Shown here piece by piece: positions 20,863-29,778 of a stretch of DNA of 36,645 nt; the stretch's first letter is position 1, and each line of letters starts with the position of its first letter. Below the pieces are notes generated by a model. It saw only the letters and a program-made list of their open reading frames with translations, had not been told where the DNA came from and searched no databases. Source of the DNA: Bifidobacterium panos (GTDB lineage Bacteria > Actinomycetota > Actinomycetes > Actinomycetales > Bifidobacteriaceae); the NCBI RefSeq assembly GCF_012932445.1, contig NZ_JAAIIJ010000028.1, forward strand, positions 1-36,645, read 5' to 3'. Both the position numbers and the translations under genes were made by a program.

Positions 20863-20877
20863 TCCAAGGCGGCTCGC

Positions 20878-21324
20878 ATGGCTTCCATCGACAAGATCGA
20901 CTGGCTTGAATACATGCGGGTGAACGCCTTGGATCAGCCCGACCTGTTCGTCGACAGGCTTCCGAACGAGTGGATAGTGAACAAGTGCCTCATGGCCGCC
21001 GAGATCGCCAAGACCGCATGCCCCGTGGTCGAACGGCGCATGCGCTACGGGTATTTGTCCGAACGCGGCTTCGCCAACGTCGTGTGCTCGATGGTGTTGC
21101 GCGTCTGCCGTTGGAAGCAAATCAAGTCGGAAAGCAACGGATCCTACGAGTACACGAATCAGGATCCGTTGCAGAACCAGCCGGGGTACGACGCTTCGCC
21201 GAACCTGTATGTCAGCAAACGCGAACGGAACTTCCTCAACGGCGTGACCGACGACGCGGACGGGCCGATGGGCACCATCGGCGTCGCCCCCCAAGCGGGA
21301 TGGAACTGGTCGAATGGGCTATGA
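20878..21324 (+). CDS. head-to-tail adaptor
   Basis: A 148-aa, mostly helical protein directly after the major capsid gene, where siphophages encode the adaptor ring that docks under the portal. Patterns such as MRVNALDQPDLFVDRLPNEW and GYLSERGFANVVCSMVLRVC, and a Gly/Asn-rich C-terminus, resemble gp6/gp15-type adaptors of actinophages. Assignment rests mainly on position and helix pattern. It overlaps the next gene by 11 bases. Confidence 0.7.
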   Translation: MASIDKIDWLEYMRVNALDQPDLFVDRLPNEWIVNKCLMAAEIAKTACPVVERRMRYGYLSERGFANVVCSMVLRVCRWKQIKSESNGSYEYTNQDPLQNQPGYDASPNLYVSKRERNFLNGVTDDADGPMGTIGVAPQAGWNWSNGL

Positions 21325-21844
21325 CATGGGCCATCTGTTCGATGGCGTGGAGCCGGACGCTTCCGGCCACCTGTTCGACTCGCACCCGGAGGTCGCCATG
21401 ACGCGCCCCGATTCCCTGCTGTACAGGGACAGGATCATCGTGGAGCCGATGCGGGCCGTGGAAACGCCTTACGGCAACAGTGTGGAGCCGATGGGCGAGC
21501 CGGCGTACTGCTGGTGTTCGCTGGAGGGCCGCACCCAGAAGAACTCCGTGTTCTCGGAGAACTGGGCGCAGGACACCACCCCGCAGAGCACGGGTGGTTT
21601 GCGAGAGGTCACGATAGTCAAGATCCTCGCGCCCGAATGGCACGGGGACATTCGCACCCGCGTCTGGCATGACGGCTCCTGCTATGAGGTCGACGGTTCG
21701 CCCGTCCTGATGCCGCACAGCACGAAAACCGCGCGGCATTGGGAGATTCAGGCGAGGCGCGTGTACGCGCCCGAACTGGCGAAGAACCACATAGACCCGC
21801 CCGAGGTGAAGGAGGATACGCCGGTATGGGGTATGTCCGTTTGA
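21314..21844 (+). CDS. head-to-tail stopper
   Basis: A 176-aa protein, second in the connector series. A beta-rich core (YRDRIIVEPMRAVETPYGNS, LREVTIVKILAPEW, SCYEVDGSPVLMPHST, HWEIQARRVY) matches the barrel fold of stopper proteins that close the portal channel after packaging. The first 28 residues look like an arm; ATG at 21326 or 21398 are alternative starts. Assigned from order and fold impression. Confidence 0.68.
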   Translation: MGYDMGHLFDGVEPDASGHLFDSHPEVAMTRPDSLLYRDRIIVEPMRAVETPYGNSVEPMGEPAYCWCSLEGRTQKNSVFSENWAQDTTPQSTGGLREVTIVKILAPEWHGDIRTRVWHDGSCYEVDGSPVLMPHSTKTARHWEIQARRVYAPELAKNHIDPPEVKEDTPVWGMSV

Positions 21845-22170
21845 AACCCAACCTGAACCTGGTGATCGCCGACAAGTTCGGCGGCGCGGCCACCCGACCC
21901 CATGCGTTGAAGGTGGAGGCCAAGGCGAAGGCGTTGGCCGATGCGAAGGCGAAGCATTCCAGCGTCGCCGGCGACATCGACATCTCCATGCACGCCCACG
22001 GCACCCACACCGCCGTGGTCATGAGCGTCACGGGGCGTGACGGCAGGCAGATCGCCTCGCATCTTGAGTTCGGCTACTACAACAGGTGGCTTGAACGCAA
22101 GTACGGCGAGCATAGCCCGCTGGCGCGCATGCCCGGACTGCACATCATGAGCGAGGCCAGATATGGCTGA
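21826..22170 (+). CDS. minor tail/connector component
   Basis: A 114-aa protein between the stopper and tail-terminator genes. It starts at ATG 21826, ten bases from AAGGAGG and inside the end of the stopper gene. The basic, lysine-rich helix (KVEAKAKALADAKAKHSS) followed by a beta segment and ASHLEFGYYNRW resembles the small DUF5403-like or HK97 gp10-like proteins found in this slot in actinophages. Probably a tail completion or joining component; the exact name is uncertain. Confidence 0.6.
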   Translation: MGYVRLKPNLNLVIADKFGGAATRPHALKVEAKAKALADAKAKHSSVAGDIDISMHAHGTHTAVVMSVTGRDGRQIASHLEFGYYNRWLERKYGEHSPLARMPGLHIMSEARYG

Positions 22171-22648
22171 CGTGCACGTTCCCATCGAGAAGGCCGATCT
22201 GAGCATCCGTGAATCGTTGGACGCGGAGGGGCTGGTTTCCGGCATGTTCGACATGGTGGATTTCAAGTCCGCCGGGTTCGACGACGTGGACGTGCAGGCC
22301 GAGGTCGCCGTCGATACCGATTCGATGGCGTTCGACCATTGCGTGATCCTGTGGCATTGCTCCGCGCCGTACCAGCCCGACCTGCATGTGAAGGCGTGGA
22401 TATGGCGGTTCACCCTGTCGCTGACGGTCATGGGGCATGACCCGAAGAAGGTCCGCGACCTGTGCGCGTTCATCGACAGGACGATCGCCGCATGGCCTTA
22501 CGCGGATCCCACCGGGTTCGGCAAGGTCGGCCTGATCCTGGACAATCCCGGTTTCTCCCGTGTCTCCACCGCCGACGTGGCCACTTCCAAGACGGTTGTG
22601 GTGCGTTCCAGCACGAAGCTCATCCAAGCGGGTTCCCCGCGCACATGA
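22163..22648 (+). CDS. tail terminator protein
   Basis: A 161-aa protein just before the major tail protein, the standard place of the tail terminator ring, which stops tube growth and joins tail to head. Patterns: VSGMFDMVDFKSAGFDDV, LHVKAWIWRFTLSLTVMGHD and a C-terminal VVVRSSTKLIQ. ATG 22163 overlaps the previous gene by eight bases. A strong terminator follows. Confidence 0.7.
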   Translation: MADVHVPIEKADLSIRESLDAEGLVSGMFDMVDFKSAGFDDVDVQAEVAVDTDSMAFDHCVILWHCSAPYQPDLHVKAWIWRFTLSLTVMGHDPKKVRDLCAFIDRTIAAWPYADPTGFGKVGLILDNPGFSRVSTADVATSKTVVVRSSTKLIQAGSPRT

Positions 22649-22702
22649 CGGCGCTTTTCGCGCCGCCCCCGTTTCTGTCCCGTCAAACAACTGTTTACCG
22701 AT

Positions 22703-22740
22703 AAGCCACTGGCCCGTATGGGCCGGTGGCTTTCTCATTT
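22703..22740 (+). terminator. terminator before the major tail gene
   Basis: AAGCCACTGGCCC (22703-22715) pairs with GGGCCGGTGGCTT (22720-22732) with one G-U pair, then CTCATTTT. Strong stem, 19 bases before the tail-tube ATG. Confidence 0.8.
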
Positions 22741-22758
22741 TGAAAGGAGCCATATCCT

Positions 22759-23364
22759 ATGGCGATTAAAGACGATTCCCTTATTGTCGGCACCCGTGGT
22801 GCCGTGTTCATCGCGGACGCGGAGAAGAAGCTTCCCGATCTGTCGAAGTTCTCCCTGACCGCCGAAACCGTGGAAGGCACGGATGGCGTGACCTATACGA
22901 ACATCGGGCACACGTCCGTTGACACGCTGCCCGAGTTCTCCATCGACGGCGGTGATTCCACCTCGCACGACACCTGGCTCAAGACCAAGGTGCGCGCCAC
23001 CTACGAGGCCGTGACCGGCACCGTGACCATCGACTCCGTGCAGGGCGACAAGGAAAACCTCAAGCTCATCTTCAACGCGAAGGACATGTCCGACGGCGGT
23101 CTGGCGATCGCGTTGGACAAGCGCGAGCAGAAGAAGGCGATGTTCATCTTCATCGTGGACAGCGACACGAACCAGAAGCTCGGCTTCTGGATCCCGAACG
23201 CATCCCTTTCCTACAACGAGCTGCCCACCCTGAATCAGGACGATTTCGTCGAGTACAAGATGGTCGGCGACATCCTCAGTTCCAGCACCCTGCCCGCCGC
23301 CGACAACGGCGACGCGACCTCCATCGCCATCTACGGGCCGGAGGCGTTCGTCGCAACCGCTTAG
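22759..23364 (+). CDS. major tail (tube) protein
   Basis: A 201-aa tail-tube subunit. The order in the late operon, the size and patterns such as VGTRGAVFIADAEKKLPDLS, NIGHTSVDTLPEFSIDGGDS, VTGTVTIDSVQGDKENLKLI and FWIPNASLSYNELPTLNQDD fit tube proteins of actinobacterial siphophages. ATG 22759 follows GAAAGGAGCC. It stops at TAG 23362-23364, but the same frame then stays open for 58 protein-like codons to TGA 23541, ahead of a strong terminator (next entry). Whether the longer form is made by readthrough is not known. Confidence 0.85.
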   Translation: MAIKDDSLIVGTRGAVFIADAEKKLPDLSKFSLTAETVEGTDGVTYTNIGHTSVDTLPEFSIDGGDSTSHDTWLKTKVRATYEAVTGTVTIDSVQGDKENLKLIFNAKDMSDGGLAIALDKREQKKAMFIFIVDSDTNQKLGFWIPNASLSYNELPTLNQDDFVEYKMVGDILSSSTLPAADNGDATSIAIYGPEAFVATA

Positions 23365-23541
23365 AGAGCCGCCGGCGAGCCAGCTTCACAGTCGGCGGAT
23401 TCCTCCAGCGAGTCTGAGGAATCCGTGTCCGATGCGGACGCCGGTGAGACTGACGGCACCACCGATGAACAGCAGGCCTCCAACACGTCTGCCGCGAAGT
23501 CGAAGGCCGCCAGCCTTTCCAAGGACAGCAGCCTGTCCTGA
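23365..23541 (+). other. in-frame extension after the tail-tube TAG
   Basis: Fifty-eight sense codons follow the TAG in the same frame: RAAGEPASQSADSSSESEES and on to KAASLSKDSSLS, then TGA. The composition is Ser/Ala/Asp/Glu-rich and third positions are mostly G or C, like the coding genes around it. The terminator comes only after this TGA. It is either a C-terminal tail made by occasional TAG readthrough, a remnant of a once longer protein cut by a nonsense mutation, or a sequencing error at the TAG. Confidence 0.55.
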
Positions 23542-23553
23542 CCATAATTGCTT

Positions 23554-23594
23554 CCCCCGCGCCGTTCCACCTATCCGTGCGGCGCGGGGGATTT
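23554..23594 (+). terminator. terminator after the tail-tube extension
   Basis: A perfect 11-bp stem, CCCCCGCGCCG (23554-23564) with CGGCGCGGGGG (23580-23590), then ATTTCC. It is placed 12 bases after the TGA that ends the extension. Confidence 0.75.
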
Positions 23595-23633
23595 CCACAC
23601 CCATACGGATAGGGGATTCGGATAGGAGCAGTC

Positions 23634-24071
23634 ATGGCTGACAAAAACACAAGCAAGAACATCGACAACGAACCCGAGGAGAGCGTCGGATTCCCGCAGA
23701 CATGGGACGAACTCAAGGCGGTGGACGGCTACGCGGATCTGCCCGACATGGTTCAGGCCAACGAGTTCACGCCGTCGCAGAGCATCCTGTTCTCGGTGGC
23801 GAGCGGGCGGGTCACCGCCCGATGGCAGAAACTCATCGACATGGGCGCGTTCGCAGGCGACGGGAAGTACGACGAGGAGGAGGCCATGATGCTCATGGCC
23901 GAAGGCGTCGAATACGCGAACTCGTTCTTCGAGACAATCGCCGACGACAAGAAGACTTACGACGAATGGCTGAAGGGGCGCACGGTAGGCGACCTGTTCG
24001 GCATCTTCCTCGTTCTGGTCAGATTCTACGGGGATCAGCTGGGAAAATCCGCCGCCTCGAAACTGCATTAA
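23634..24071 (+). CDS. tail assembly chaperone, short form (G-like)
   Basis: A 145-aa protein between the tail tube and tape measure genes, the place of the lambda G-type chaperone that coats the tape measure during tail assembly. It has an acidic start (NIDNEPEESVGFPQTWDELK) and a helical core (QSILFSVASGRVTARWQKLI). ATG 23634 follows AGGAG. Near its end it contains the slippery heptamer used to make the long form. Confidence 0.85.
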   Translation: MADKNTSKNIDNEPEESVGFPQTWDELKAVDGYADLPDMVQANEFTPSQSILFSVASGRVTARWQKLIDMGAFAGDGKYDEEEAMMLMAEGVEYANSFFETIADDKKTYDEWLKGRTVGDLFGIFLVLVRFYGDQLGKSAASKLH

Positions 24072-24529
24072 AACAATGCCGTATCGAGGTCGTATGCGAT
24101 TTCCGCAGGTTCTACCAGATGAACCTGCCCGACGACCTGAAACGGTACGGGCCGTCGTTCCTGTGCGACCTGCTGGACGGGTTGGAGGCGGTGAGCGGCA
24201 GCCTGTACCGCGCATGGATGATGGAGCACGAGCCGCCCGCCCGGGAAGGCTCCACGGACGGACGCTCCACGCTGCGTCTGGACTGGTTGGGATACGACCA
24301 GGACTCCATGCTGGTCATGGACATCGGCAACACGCTTGAGGCGATCCGCACGATGCTCGCCAGCTACATGGGCGGCAGGAAAGCCAAGCCCAATCTCATC
24401 CTCCCGCCCGGAGCGCCGGAGGAGAACACCCCCGATTCGCCCCGCAAGGTGGACGGCAAGGGGGTGAACCTGACCGATTACATGCGTCAGGTGCAGGCCA
24501 TGTTCTCAGGTCGAGGCCTGTCATCCTGA
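23634..24529 (+). CDS. tail assembly chaperone, frameshifted long form (GT-like)
   Basis: The long chaperone, about 298 aa, made by a -1 frameshift. Ribosomes read to AAA at 24045-24047, slip back one base on GGGAAAA and continue in the -1 frame from ATC at 24047 to TGA 24527-24529. The added domain (RRLETALKQCRIEVVCDFRR, LPDDLKRYGPSFLCDLLDGL ... LTDYMRQVQAMFSGRG) has no start codon or ribosome site of its own. The pair matches the lambda G/GT arrangement conserved across siphophages: T domains recruit tube protein to the tape measure. Confidence 0.85.
24041..24047 (+). promoter_or_regulatory. -1 frameshift slippery site GGGAAAA
   Basis: G-GGA-AAA in the zero frame, a canonical X-XXY-YYZ heptamer. 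The zero frame ends 22 bases later at TAA 24069-24071, and the -1 frame is open for 160 codons. Confidence 0.85.
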
Positions 24530-24532
24530 CCA

Positions 24533-24567
24533 CAACACCCCCTTCCGGCAGGCGGGGGGTTGTTTTT
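24533..24567 (+). terminator. terminator after the chaperone genes
   Basis: CAAC plus CCCCC (24533-24542) pairs with GGGGG plus GTTG (about 24554-24562) with small bulges, followed by TTTTT. Confidence 0.7.
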
Positions 24568-24575
24568 CCGTATCA

Positions 24576-24612
24576 GCCCCGTTCCGGCCATCCGCATGGC
24601 CGGTTTCGGGGC
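24576..24612 (+). promoter_or_regulatory. second hairpin before the tape measure gene
   Basis: GCCCCG (24576-24581) pairs with CGGGGC (24607-24612) outside an inner GGCCAT/ATGGCC (24586-24591 with 24596-24601). It ends 24 bases before the tape measure ATG and is followed by a G-rich ribosome site. It may be a second terminator or a leader structure. Confidence 0.5.
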
Positions 24613-24636
24613 GTTTCCCTTGGAGGGGGTTGCCCG

Positions 24637-27600
24637 ATGGCCGAAGGCTTGTATTCCGCCGGCGCGGTAGGCGTCGACATCAAACCCGTCACCGACAAGT
24701 TCTTCGCGGAATTGAACGCGAAACTCGCCAGATTGAAGAGCGAGGAAATCGAGATTCCCGTGAACCTCGACCCCGACGACGCTTTGGCGAAGAGCACACT
24801 GCGCGAATGGCAGAACCGCGACGCCGATGTCGAGATCAAGTTCCACGCCGACGATTCGCAGATCCGCAATCTCGTCAAACAGTGGGACGGGAAGAAGCAG
24901 ATCACCGCCGACTATGTGATCGATTCACGCAAGACCCTCGGCGAACTCGACCGCATCCAACGCGAACTGACGAAGACCAACGCCAAGGCCGATATGTACA
25001 AGGCGTGGGGCCGCAACCTCAAAGGCGTCACGCAGTACGACGACGCGGTGAGGAAAAGCGGCGAACTCACCCGCAAGCAGACCAGCCTGCTCAAGGACGA
25101 GATAGGCAAGCGCATCGACGTGCTGCGCGGCATGCAGGACACCCTGTACAAGACGAACCCTCTCGGGTCGGGCAGTCTGCTCGACATGAAGGCCGCGAAC
25201 GCGCAGGTCTCCAACCTGCGCAAGCTCATGGACATGGTGGACAAGGATCCCGCCCGTGTGCGCGTCGAGCTTGCCAAAGAGGATTACGCCAAGACGATGG
25301 GCAACCTCGAGGCGATCATCCGCAAGAAAGCGAAGGTTGCCGAGGAGAACAACCGCGTCCGGCTCTATCTGGACGGTGCCGAACGCATCGAGGCGCGGCT
25401 CAGCAAGCTCGAACACACACGTCTGAGCATCCCCGCCGAAATCAAGCTCGAACAGGAATCATTGGCGAACCGCCTGCGCATGGCGGCGGAAAAGGTCAGG
25501 CTCGACCCGGACGCAAAGTACGAGGTCGAACTCGACATCGCCATGAAGTCCGCCGAGGAAAAGATCAAGCGGTTCCGTGAGAAGAACGACAAGCTCGACA
25601 TGGACGTGGACTTGGAGACCGCCGCCGCCCGCGCCCATCTCGCGTACTTCACCCGCCCGCGCACCATCGACATCTTCGCCCGGTTCAAGGGAACCGACAT
25701 GGGCAAGATCCTCAACGGCATGACATCCGGCTCCACCGGATTGAAGGGCGTGGAGAACAGTTTCAGCAATCTCGTGAACCTGTTCGACACGTTGGACAAG
25801 AAAGTGCCGCGCGTCGCGCTGGTCGGCACCATACTGTCCGATATCGGTGCCGGCGCGATCAACGTGGCCGGCACGGTCGGCGGTCTGGGCAAGAGCATCG
25901 TGAGCCTGTCCAAGGCCGCGTATGCCATGCCGGCAGCGTTGGGTGCCGCCGCCGCTGGATTCTACGGCCTGTATTCCGCAGTCAAGACCGCTTCGGCCAA
26001 TTTCGACAAGTCGGGCACCATCTTCGACGGGTTGCAAAGCAAGGTCGGCAAGGCGTTCTGGGATGAGGCCAAGGCATCCATCCTGAACATGAGCGGCGCG
26101 CTCGGCGATGACTTCGTGGCCAATCTGGCGAAGGTCAGCGCCGAGGAAGGCAAGGTCGCGGCGGGCATGGCCGATATCGTCAGCCAGGCCGACGAGGGCC
26201 AGCGCATCAATGCGATGCTCACGTATTCGCGTGACGCGGTGACCAACCTGAACCCCGGCTTGCAGGCGCTTGTCCAGTCGATCACACGGTTGGGCAAGTC
26301 CGGCGGACAGTATCTGCCGCAGTTCACCCAGTGGGTCAGCGAGAACATGTCATGGTTCGCGGCATGGGCCGACGAAATGGAGCGGGATTCCTCCAAGATG
26401 GAATCCGCCATCATGGGCGTGAAGGAACAGTCCGGGTATCTGGGCAGTTCCATCGGCTCCCTGAAGGGCATCCTGTCCGGCGTGTTCGGCACGCTGGCGC
26501 AGAACCAGAACGGCATCCAGAAGTTCAGCGAGGAATTGGCGAAAGCCGACCGCGCCGTGCATACGGTCGCGTTCCAGGATACGTTGAACGCCTGGGTCAC
26601 GGGCGCGCATAACGCCCAACTGGGCATGCGCGATTCGTTCAAGGCCATCGGCACCAGCGCGAACGAGATGCGTTCCGACGTGAGCGAGGTGTTCTCGAAC
26701 TTCGGGACCCTGACCGGCAACGTCGTGGCGAACATCAGCAAGCTCGCGTCCGGCACGTCCGGCGGCATCCGTGATTTCTCCGCGAACGTGCGCGACGGGT
26801 TCACGACGATGACCTCCGCGCTGGCGCAGGCCTCCCCGATGTTCAGCTCGCTGATCAGCATGGCCGGCCAGCTGACCAAGACGTTCGGCGGCACGTTCGC
26901 CAACACGTTGAAAGCCGTGTCCCCGACGATCCAGGCGATAGCGTCCGTCACGAACACGCTGTCCCAGGCGTTCTCGAAACTGCCCGCTTCGGTGCAGGGG
27001 ATGCTTGGCCTGTGGGTGACGTTCGGACGCGCCGGGCGTTCCGCATGGACCGCGCTCAAGACCGGCGCTTTGGAAAACATACAAAGCACCATGCGCTACC
27101 AGAACACGATGCGCCAGCTCGGCGTCACCGTCGATGGCACCAAGATAAAGATCACCCAGCTCGTGGCCGCCATGGCGCAACTGGAACGCAACAGCAAGCT
27201 CGCTTCCGCGACCGGCAACAGCATGGCCTACGGGAACATGGCCGGCCTGTTCACCGGTTCCGTGGCAAGCATGAACCAGATGGCCTCCGCAAGCGAGAAG
27301 GCCGCAACGTCCGTCGCCAAGACCGGCACCCAGGCGCGTCTTGCCGCCGAGGGAGCCGTGCTGCTTGGAACGAACACCGTCACCGCCGCGAAGGGCTTGG
27401 GCGGTGTTTCCTCCAGCGTGCAGCCCGCGACGAGTGCGTTGGGCAAGTTGAAGACGTTCGCCACCAATGCGGGAACCACCATGCTCGGCATGTTCGGCGG
27501 CCCCGCGGGCATCGCCCTGACAGCCGGCCTCGCCGTCGCCGGTACGGCGTTCAGCGCCTACCAGCAGCACGTGTCCAACGCGCAGTCGCGGGTGGAGGGA

Positions 27601-29778
27601 TTCAACGAGGCCGCGAAGGCAACCCCGATGTCCCTGTCCGCCCAAGCCAAGAGCCTGGACGAACTACAGAATCGCCTTGACAACTTCGGCACGAAGGTCA
27701 AGGAGAATCTTGAAAGCTCCCGTGACGGGTGGGACAAGTTCTGGAATGGCGGAACTGATATCGACAAAACTTCCGATGCCGTGAAGAAACTCGGATTGAA
27801 CACCGACGAGGTATCCAAGATAGTTGCCGGTTCTTCCAAGGAGTACGACAACCTGCTCGACAGTTTGCAGAAAACGCAAAATAGCTCCTCCAATCCTCAC
27901 TGGTTGAGCGAAGAGCAGAGCGCCGCCAGTGTCCTGTCCGGCAAGTTGAAGGAATACCGTAAAGAGCAGATCAAGACCTTGCAGACGATTGCTGATGGTC
28001 AGGGCAAGCGTTCGGACTATGTGCAATCCCTGCTCGACGAGGGCGAGGATCTTTCCTCGGTTTCCGCTGGCCTGCTGACCGCTTCCGAACAGTCGGAGCG
28101 TTTGACTTCGGTGAAGTCGAAGCTCGCGTCGCTGGTCAGCGACGAGCAGAGCGCGAACATTCGCGCGACCGCCGCCGCGTCCAGCTACTACAAGACGTTG
28201 GATCAGGTCAGGTCAAGCCTGGAAAACGTGAACGAGCTGCACGAGCAGGGGCAGCAGGTTTGGGATGCGACGGCGAAGAACTTCGATTTCACGACCGAGG
28301 CCGGGCGCACCGCTTCCGATGCGTTGACCTCGCTGGCGTCAAGCTCGAACGATTACCTGACCGCGATGATCGCGCAGGGCAAGAGCACTTCCGAGGTGAT
28401 CGCCAAGCAGAAGGAACTGTCCGCGAACTTCGATGACGCCGCGCGCACCGCCGGCGTCGCGGAGGATGCCGTCAGCGGGTTGAACTCAAGCCTGTTGATG
28501 ACACCGAAGGAAATCGAGGTTCAGGTCAGCGCCCAGACGTTGCAAGCCCAGCAGAACCTTGCCGATGTGGTCGAATCAATGGCTTTCCTCTTTCCCGACA
28601 AAGGACGCAAGGCGACCAAGGAATTGCTGTTGCAGTCCATTTGGTCGGGCAAGACCGATGCGACGCAATTGCAGAACATCGTCCGGCAGCTCTCCGATAA
28701 GAAACATCAGGTCGCGTTTACCGCCGATGGGACGCCCGTCGTCCTGACGGTTGACGAACTGGAGAAGAAGGCCCACCAACTGTCCGACGGCACATGGCAG
28801 ATGAACCTTACCGTGAACGACCAGGCATCGCAGGTGTTCGACAGTGTGAATCTGAAAGCCAGCGCGCTTGAGGACGGCAAGACCGTTCAAATCAAGGGCG
28901 ACAACACCGATCTGATGAACAAGATAGCCCAGGCCACCGGCGCGACGATCGACACGAAAACCGGCATGCTGACGTTGAACAGCGACCAGTACATGGTCGC
29001 GTTGGCGTTGGCGAACGGCGCGACGATCGACACGAAAACCGGCAAGCTGGTCTGTGACAACAGCGAGTTCTGGCAGAAGTTCGCGGAAACCCAAGGCTGG
29101 ACCATCGACACCAAGACGGGTTACATCATCGGCAATAACGGTCAGGCTCTGGCCTCCATCAACGAAGTCAACTCGTCTTCGGTCGGAGACAAGAACTTCA
29201 GCGTGAACGCCAATGGTGCCTCCGCCGCCGTAGGCGAACTCAGCCTTTTGCAGCGGATGCAGATTGCGGATAAGAGCTTCACCATTACCGCCAACTACAC
29301 CTCCACCGGCGAACATGTCCAATTGGGAACGTTAACGAAAGCGGATGGCGGTCGTATCTACGGGCCGGGCACCGGCACGTCCGATTCGATCCCGGCATGG
29401 GTGTCGAACGGCGAGGCGGTGTTGCGAGCCTCCTCGTTGAAGAAGCTGGACGCCAAGTACGGCAAGGGCTTCTTCGACTATCTGAACACGCATGGCGACC
29501 TGCCGGAGAAGTATCGCAGCCGCATGGCCGGAGCGGGGAAGGTGGCCGGTTCGGCCTACCGTCAACGTTCCATGCGGTACGCGACCGGTGGTCGAGTGCA
29601 GGCGTTGAAGGATTCATGGGACATCGTGGTGAACCCGAATGTCACCCTTGGTGCCAATGCGGGGACGACGGTCAACCAGACGTTCAACACGAAGATCGTC
29701 AGGAGCAGCCAAGACCTGTACGAGGCCGCGCCGATCCTGCACCGTAACGCATTGGCCGAGGCAAGGAGGTACAGGTGA
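24637..29778 (+). CDS. tail tape measure protein
   Basis: A 1713-aa protein, the longest in the window, which sets tail length and is expelled during DNA injection. The N-terminal third is coiled-coil and charged (RLKSEEIEIPVNLDPDDALA). Hydrophobic segments lie near 405-450 (AAYAMPAALGAAAAGFYGLY) and 945-975 (GMFGGPAGIALTAGLAVAGT). The C-terminal part has ATIDTKTG repeats and the typical actinophage ending GGRIYGPGTGTSDSIPAWVS ... YATGGRV. At about 155 amino acid-nanometre scaling (0.15 nm per residue) it would suggest a tail of roughly 250 nm. ATG 24637 follows GGAGGGGG. Confidence 0.95.
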   Translation: MAEGLYSAGAVGVDIKPVTDKFFAELNAKLARLKSEEIEIPVNLDPDDALAKSTLREWQNRDADVEIKFHADDSQIRNLVKQWDGKKQITADYVIDSRKTLGELDRIQRELTKTNAKADMYKAWGRNLKGVTQYDDAVRKSGELTRKQTSLLKDEIGKRIDVLRGMQDTLYKTNPLGSGSLLDMKAANAQVSNLRKLMDMVDKDPARVRVELAKEDYAKTMGNLEAIIRKKAKVAEENNRVRLYLDGAERIEARLSKLEHTRLSIPAEIKLEQESLANRLRMAAEKVRLDPDAKYEVELDIAMKSAEEKIKRFREKNDKLDMDVDLETAAARAHLAYFTRPRTIDIFARFKGTDMGKILNGMTSGSTGLKGVENSFSNLVNLFDTLDKKVPRVALVGTILSDIGAGAINVAGTVGGLGKSIVSLSKAAYAMPAALGAAAAGFYGLYSAVKTASANFDKSGTIFDGLQSKVGKAFWDEAKASILNMSGALGDDFVANLAKVSAEEGKVAAGMADIVSQADEGQRINAMLTYSRDAVTNLNPGLQALVQSITRLGKSGGQYLPQFTQWVSENMSWFAAWADEMERDSSKMESAIMGVKEQSGYLGSSIGSLKGILSGVFGTLAQNQNGIQKFSEELAKADRAVHTVAFQDTLNAWVTGAHNAQLGMRDSFKAIGTSANEMRSDVSEVFSNFGTLTGNVVANISKLASGTSGGIRDFSANVRDGFTTMTSALAQASPMFSSLISMAGQLTKTFGGTFANTLKAVSPTIQAIASVTNTLSQAFSKLPASVQGMLGLWVTFGRAGRSAWTALKTGALENIQSTMRYQNTMRQLGVTVDGTKIKITQLVAAMAQLERNSKLASATGNSMAYGNMAGLFTGSVASMNQMASASEKAATSVAKTGTQARLAAEGAVLLGTNTVTAAKGLGGVSSSVQPATSALGKLKTFATNAGTTMLGMFGGPAGIALTAGLAVAGTAFSAYQQHVSNAQSRVEGFNEAAKATPMSLSAQAKSLDELQNRLDNFGTKVKENLESSRDGWDKFWNGGTDIDKTSDAVKKLGLNTDEVSKIVAGSSKEYDNLLDSLQKTQNSSSNPHWLSEEQSAASVLSGKLKEYRKEQIKTLQTIADGQGKRSDYVQSLLDEGEDLSSVSAGLLTASEQSERLTSVKSKLASLVSDEQSANIRATAAASSYYKTLDQVRSSLENVNELHEQGQQVWDATAKNFDFTTEAGRTASDALTSLASSSNDYLTAMIAQGKSTSEVIAKQKELSANFDDAARTAGVAEDAVSGLNSSLLMTPKEIEVQVSAQTLQAQQNLADVVESMAFLFPDKGRKATKELLLQSIWSGKTDATQLQNIVRQLSDKKHQVAFTADGTPVVLTVDELEKKAHQLSDGTWQMNLTVNDQASQVFDSVNLKASALEDGKTVQIKGDNTDLMNKIAQATGATIDTKTGMLTLNSDQYMVALALANGATIDTKTGKLVCDNSEFWQKFAETQGWTIDTKTGYIIGNNGQALASINEVNSSSVGDKNFSVNANGASAAVGELSLLQRMQIADKSFTITANYTSTGEHVQLGTLTKADGGRIYGPGTGTSDSIPAWVSNGEAVLRASSLKKLDAKYGKGFFDYLNTHGDLPEKYRSRMAGAGKVAGSAYRQRSMRYATGGRVQALKDSWDIVVNPNVTLGANAGTTVNQTFNTKIVRSSQDLYEAAPILHRNALAEARRYR
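28939..29044 (+). repeat. coding repeat in the tape measure gene
   Basis: A 28-bp identical segment, beginning GGCGCGACGATCGACACGAA, at 28939-28966 and again at 29017-29044 (period 78 bp, 26 codons). It encodes GATIDTKTG; a third diverged copy, WTIDTKTG, follows at about 29100. Confidence 0.7.

Noticed and set aside
18595..21294. 899-aa open frame on the minus strand
   Set aside because: Runs opposite the scaffold, decoration, capsid and adaptor genes; its openness comes from GC-rich codon bias of the true genes.
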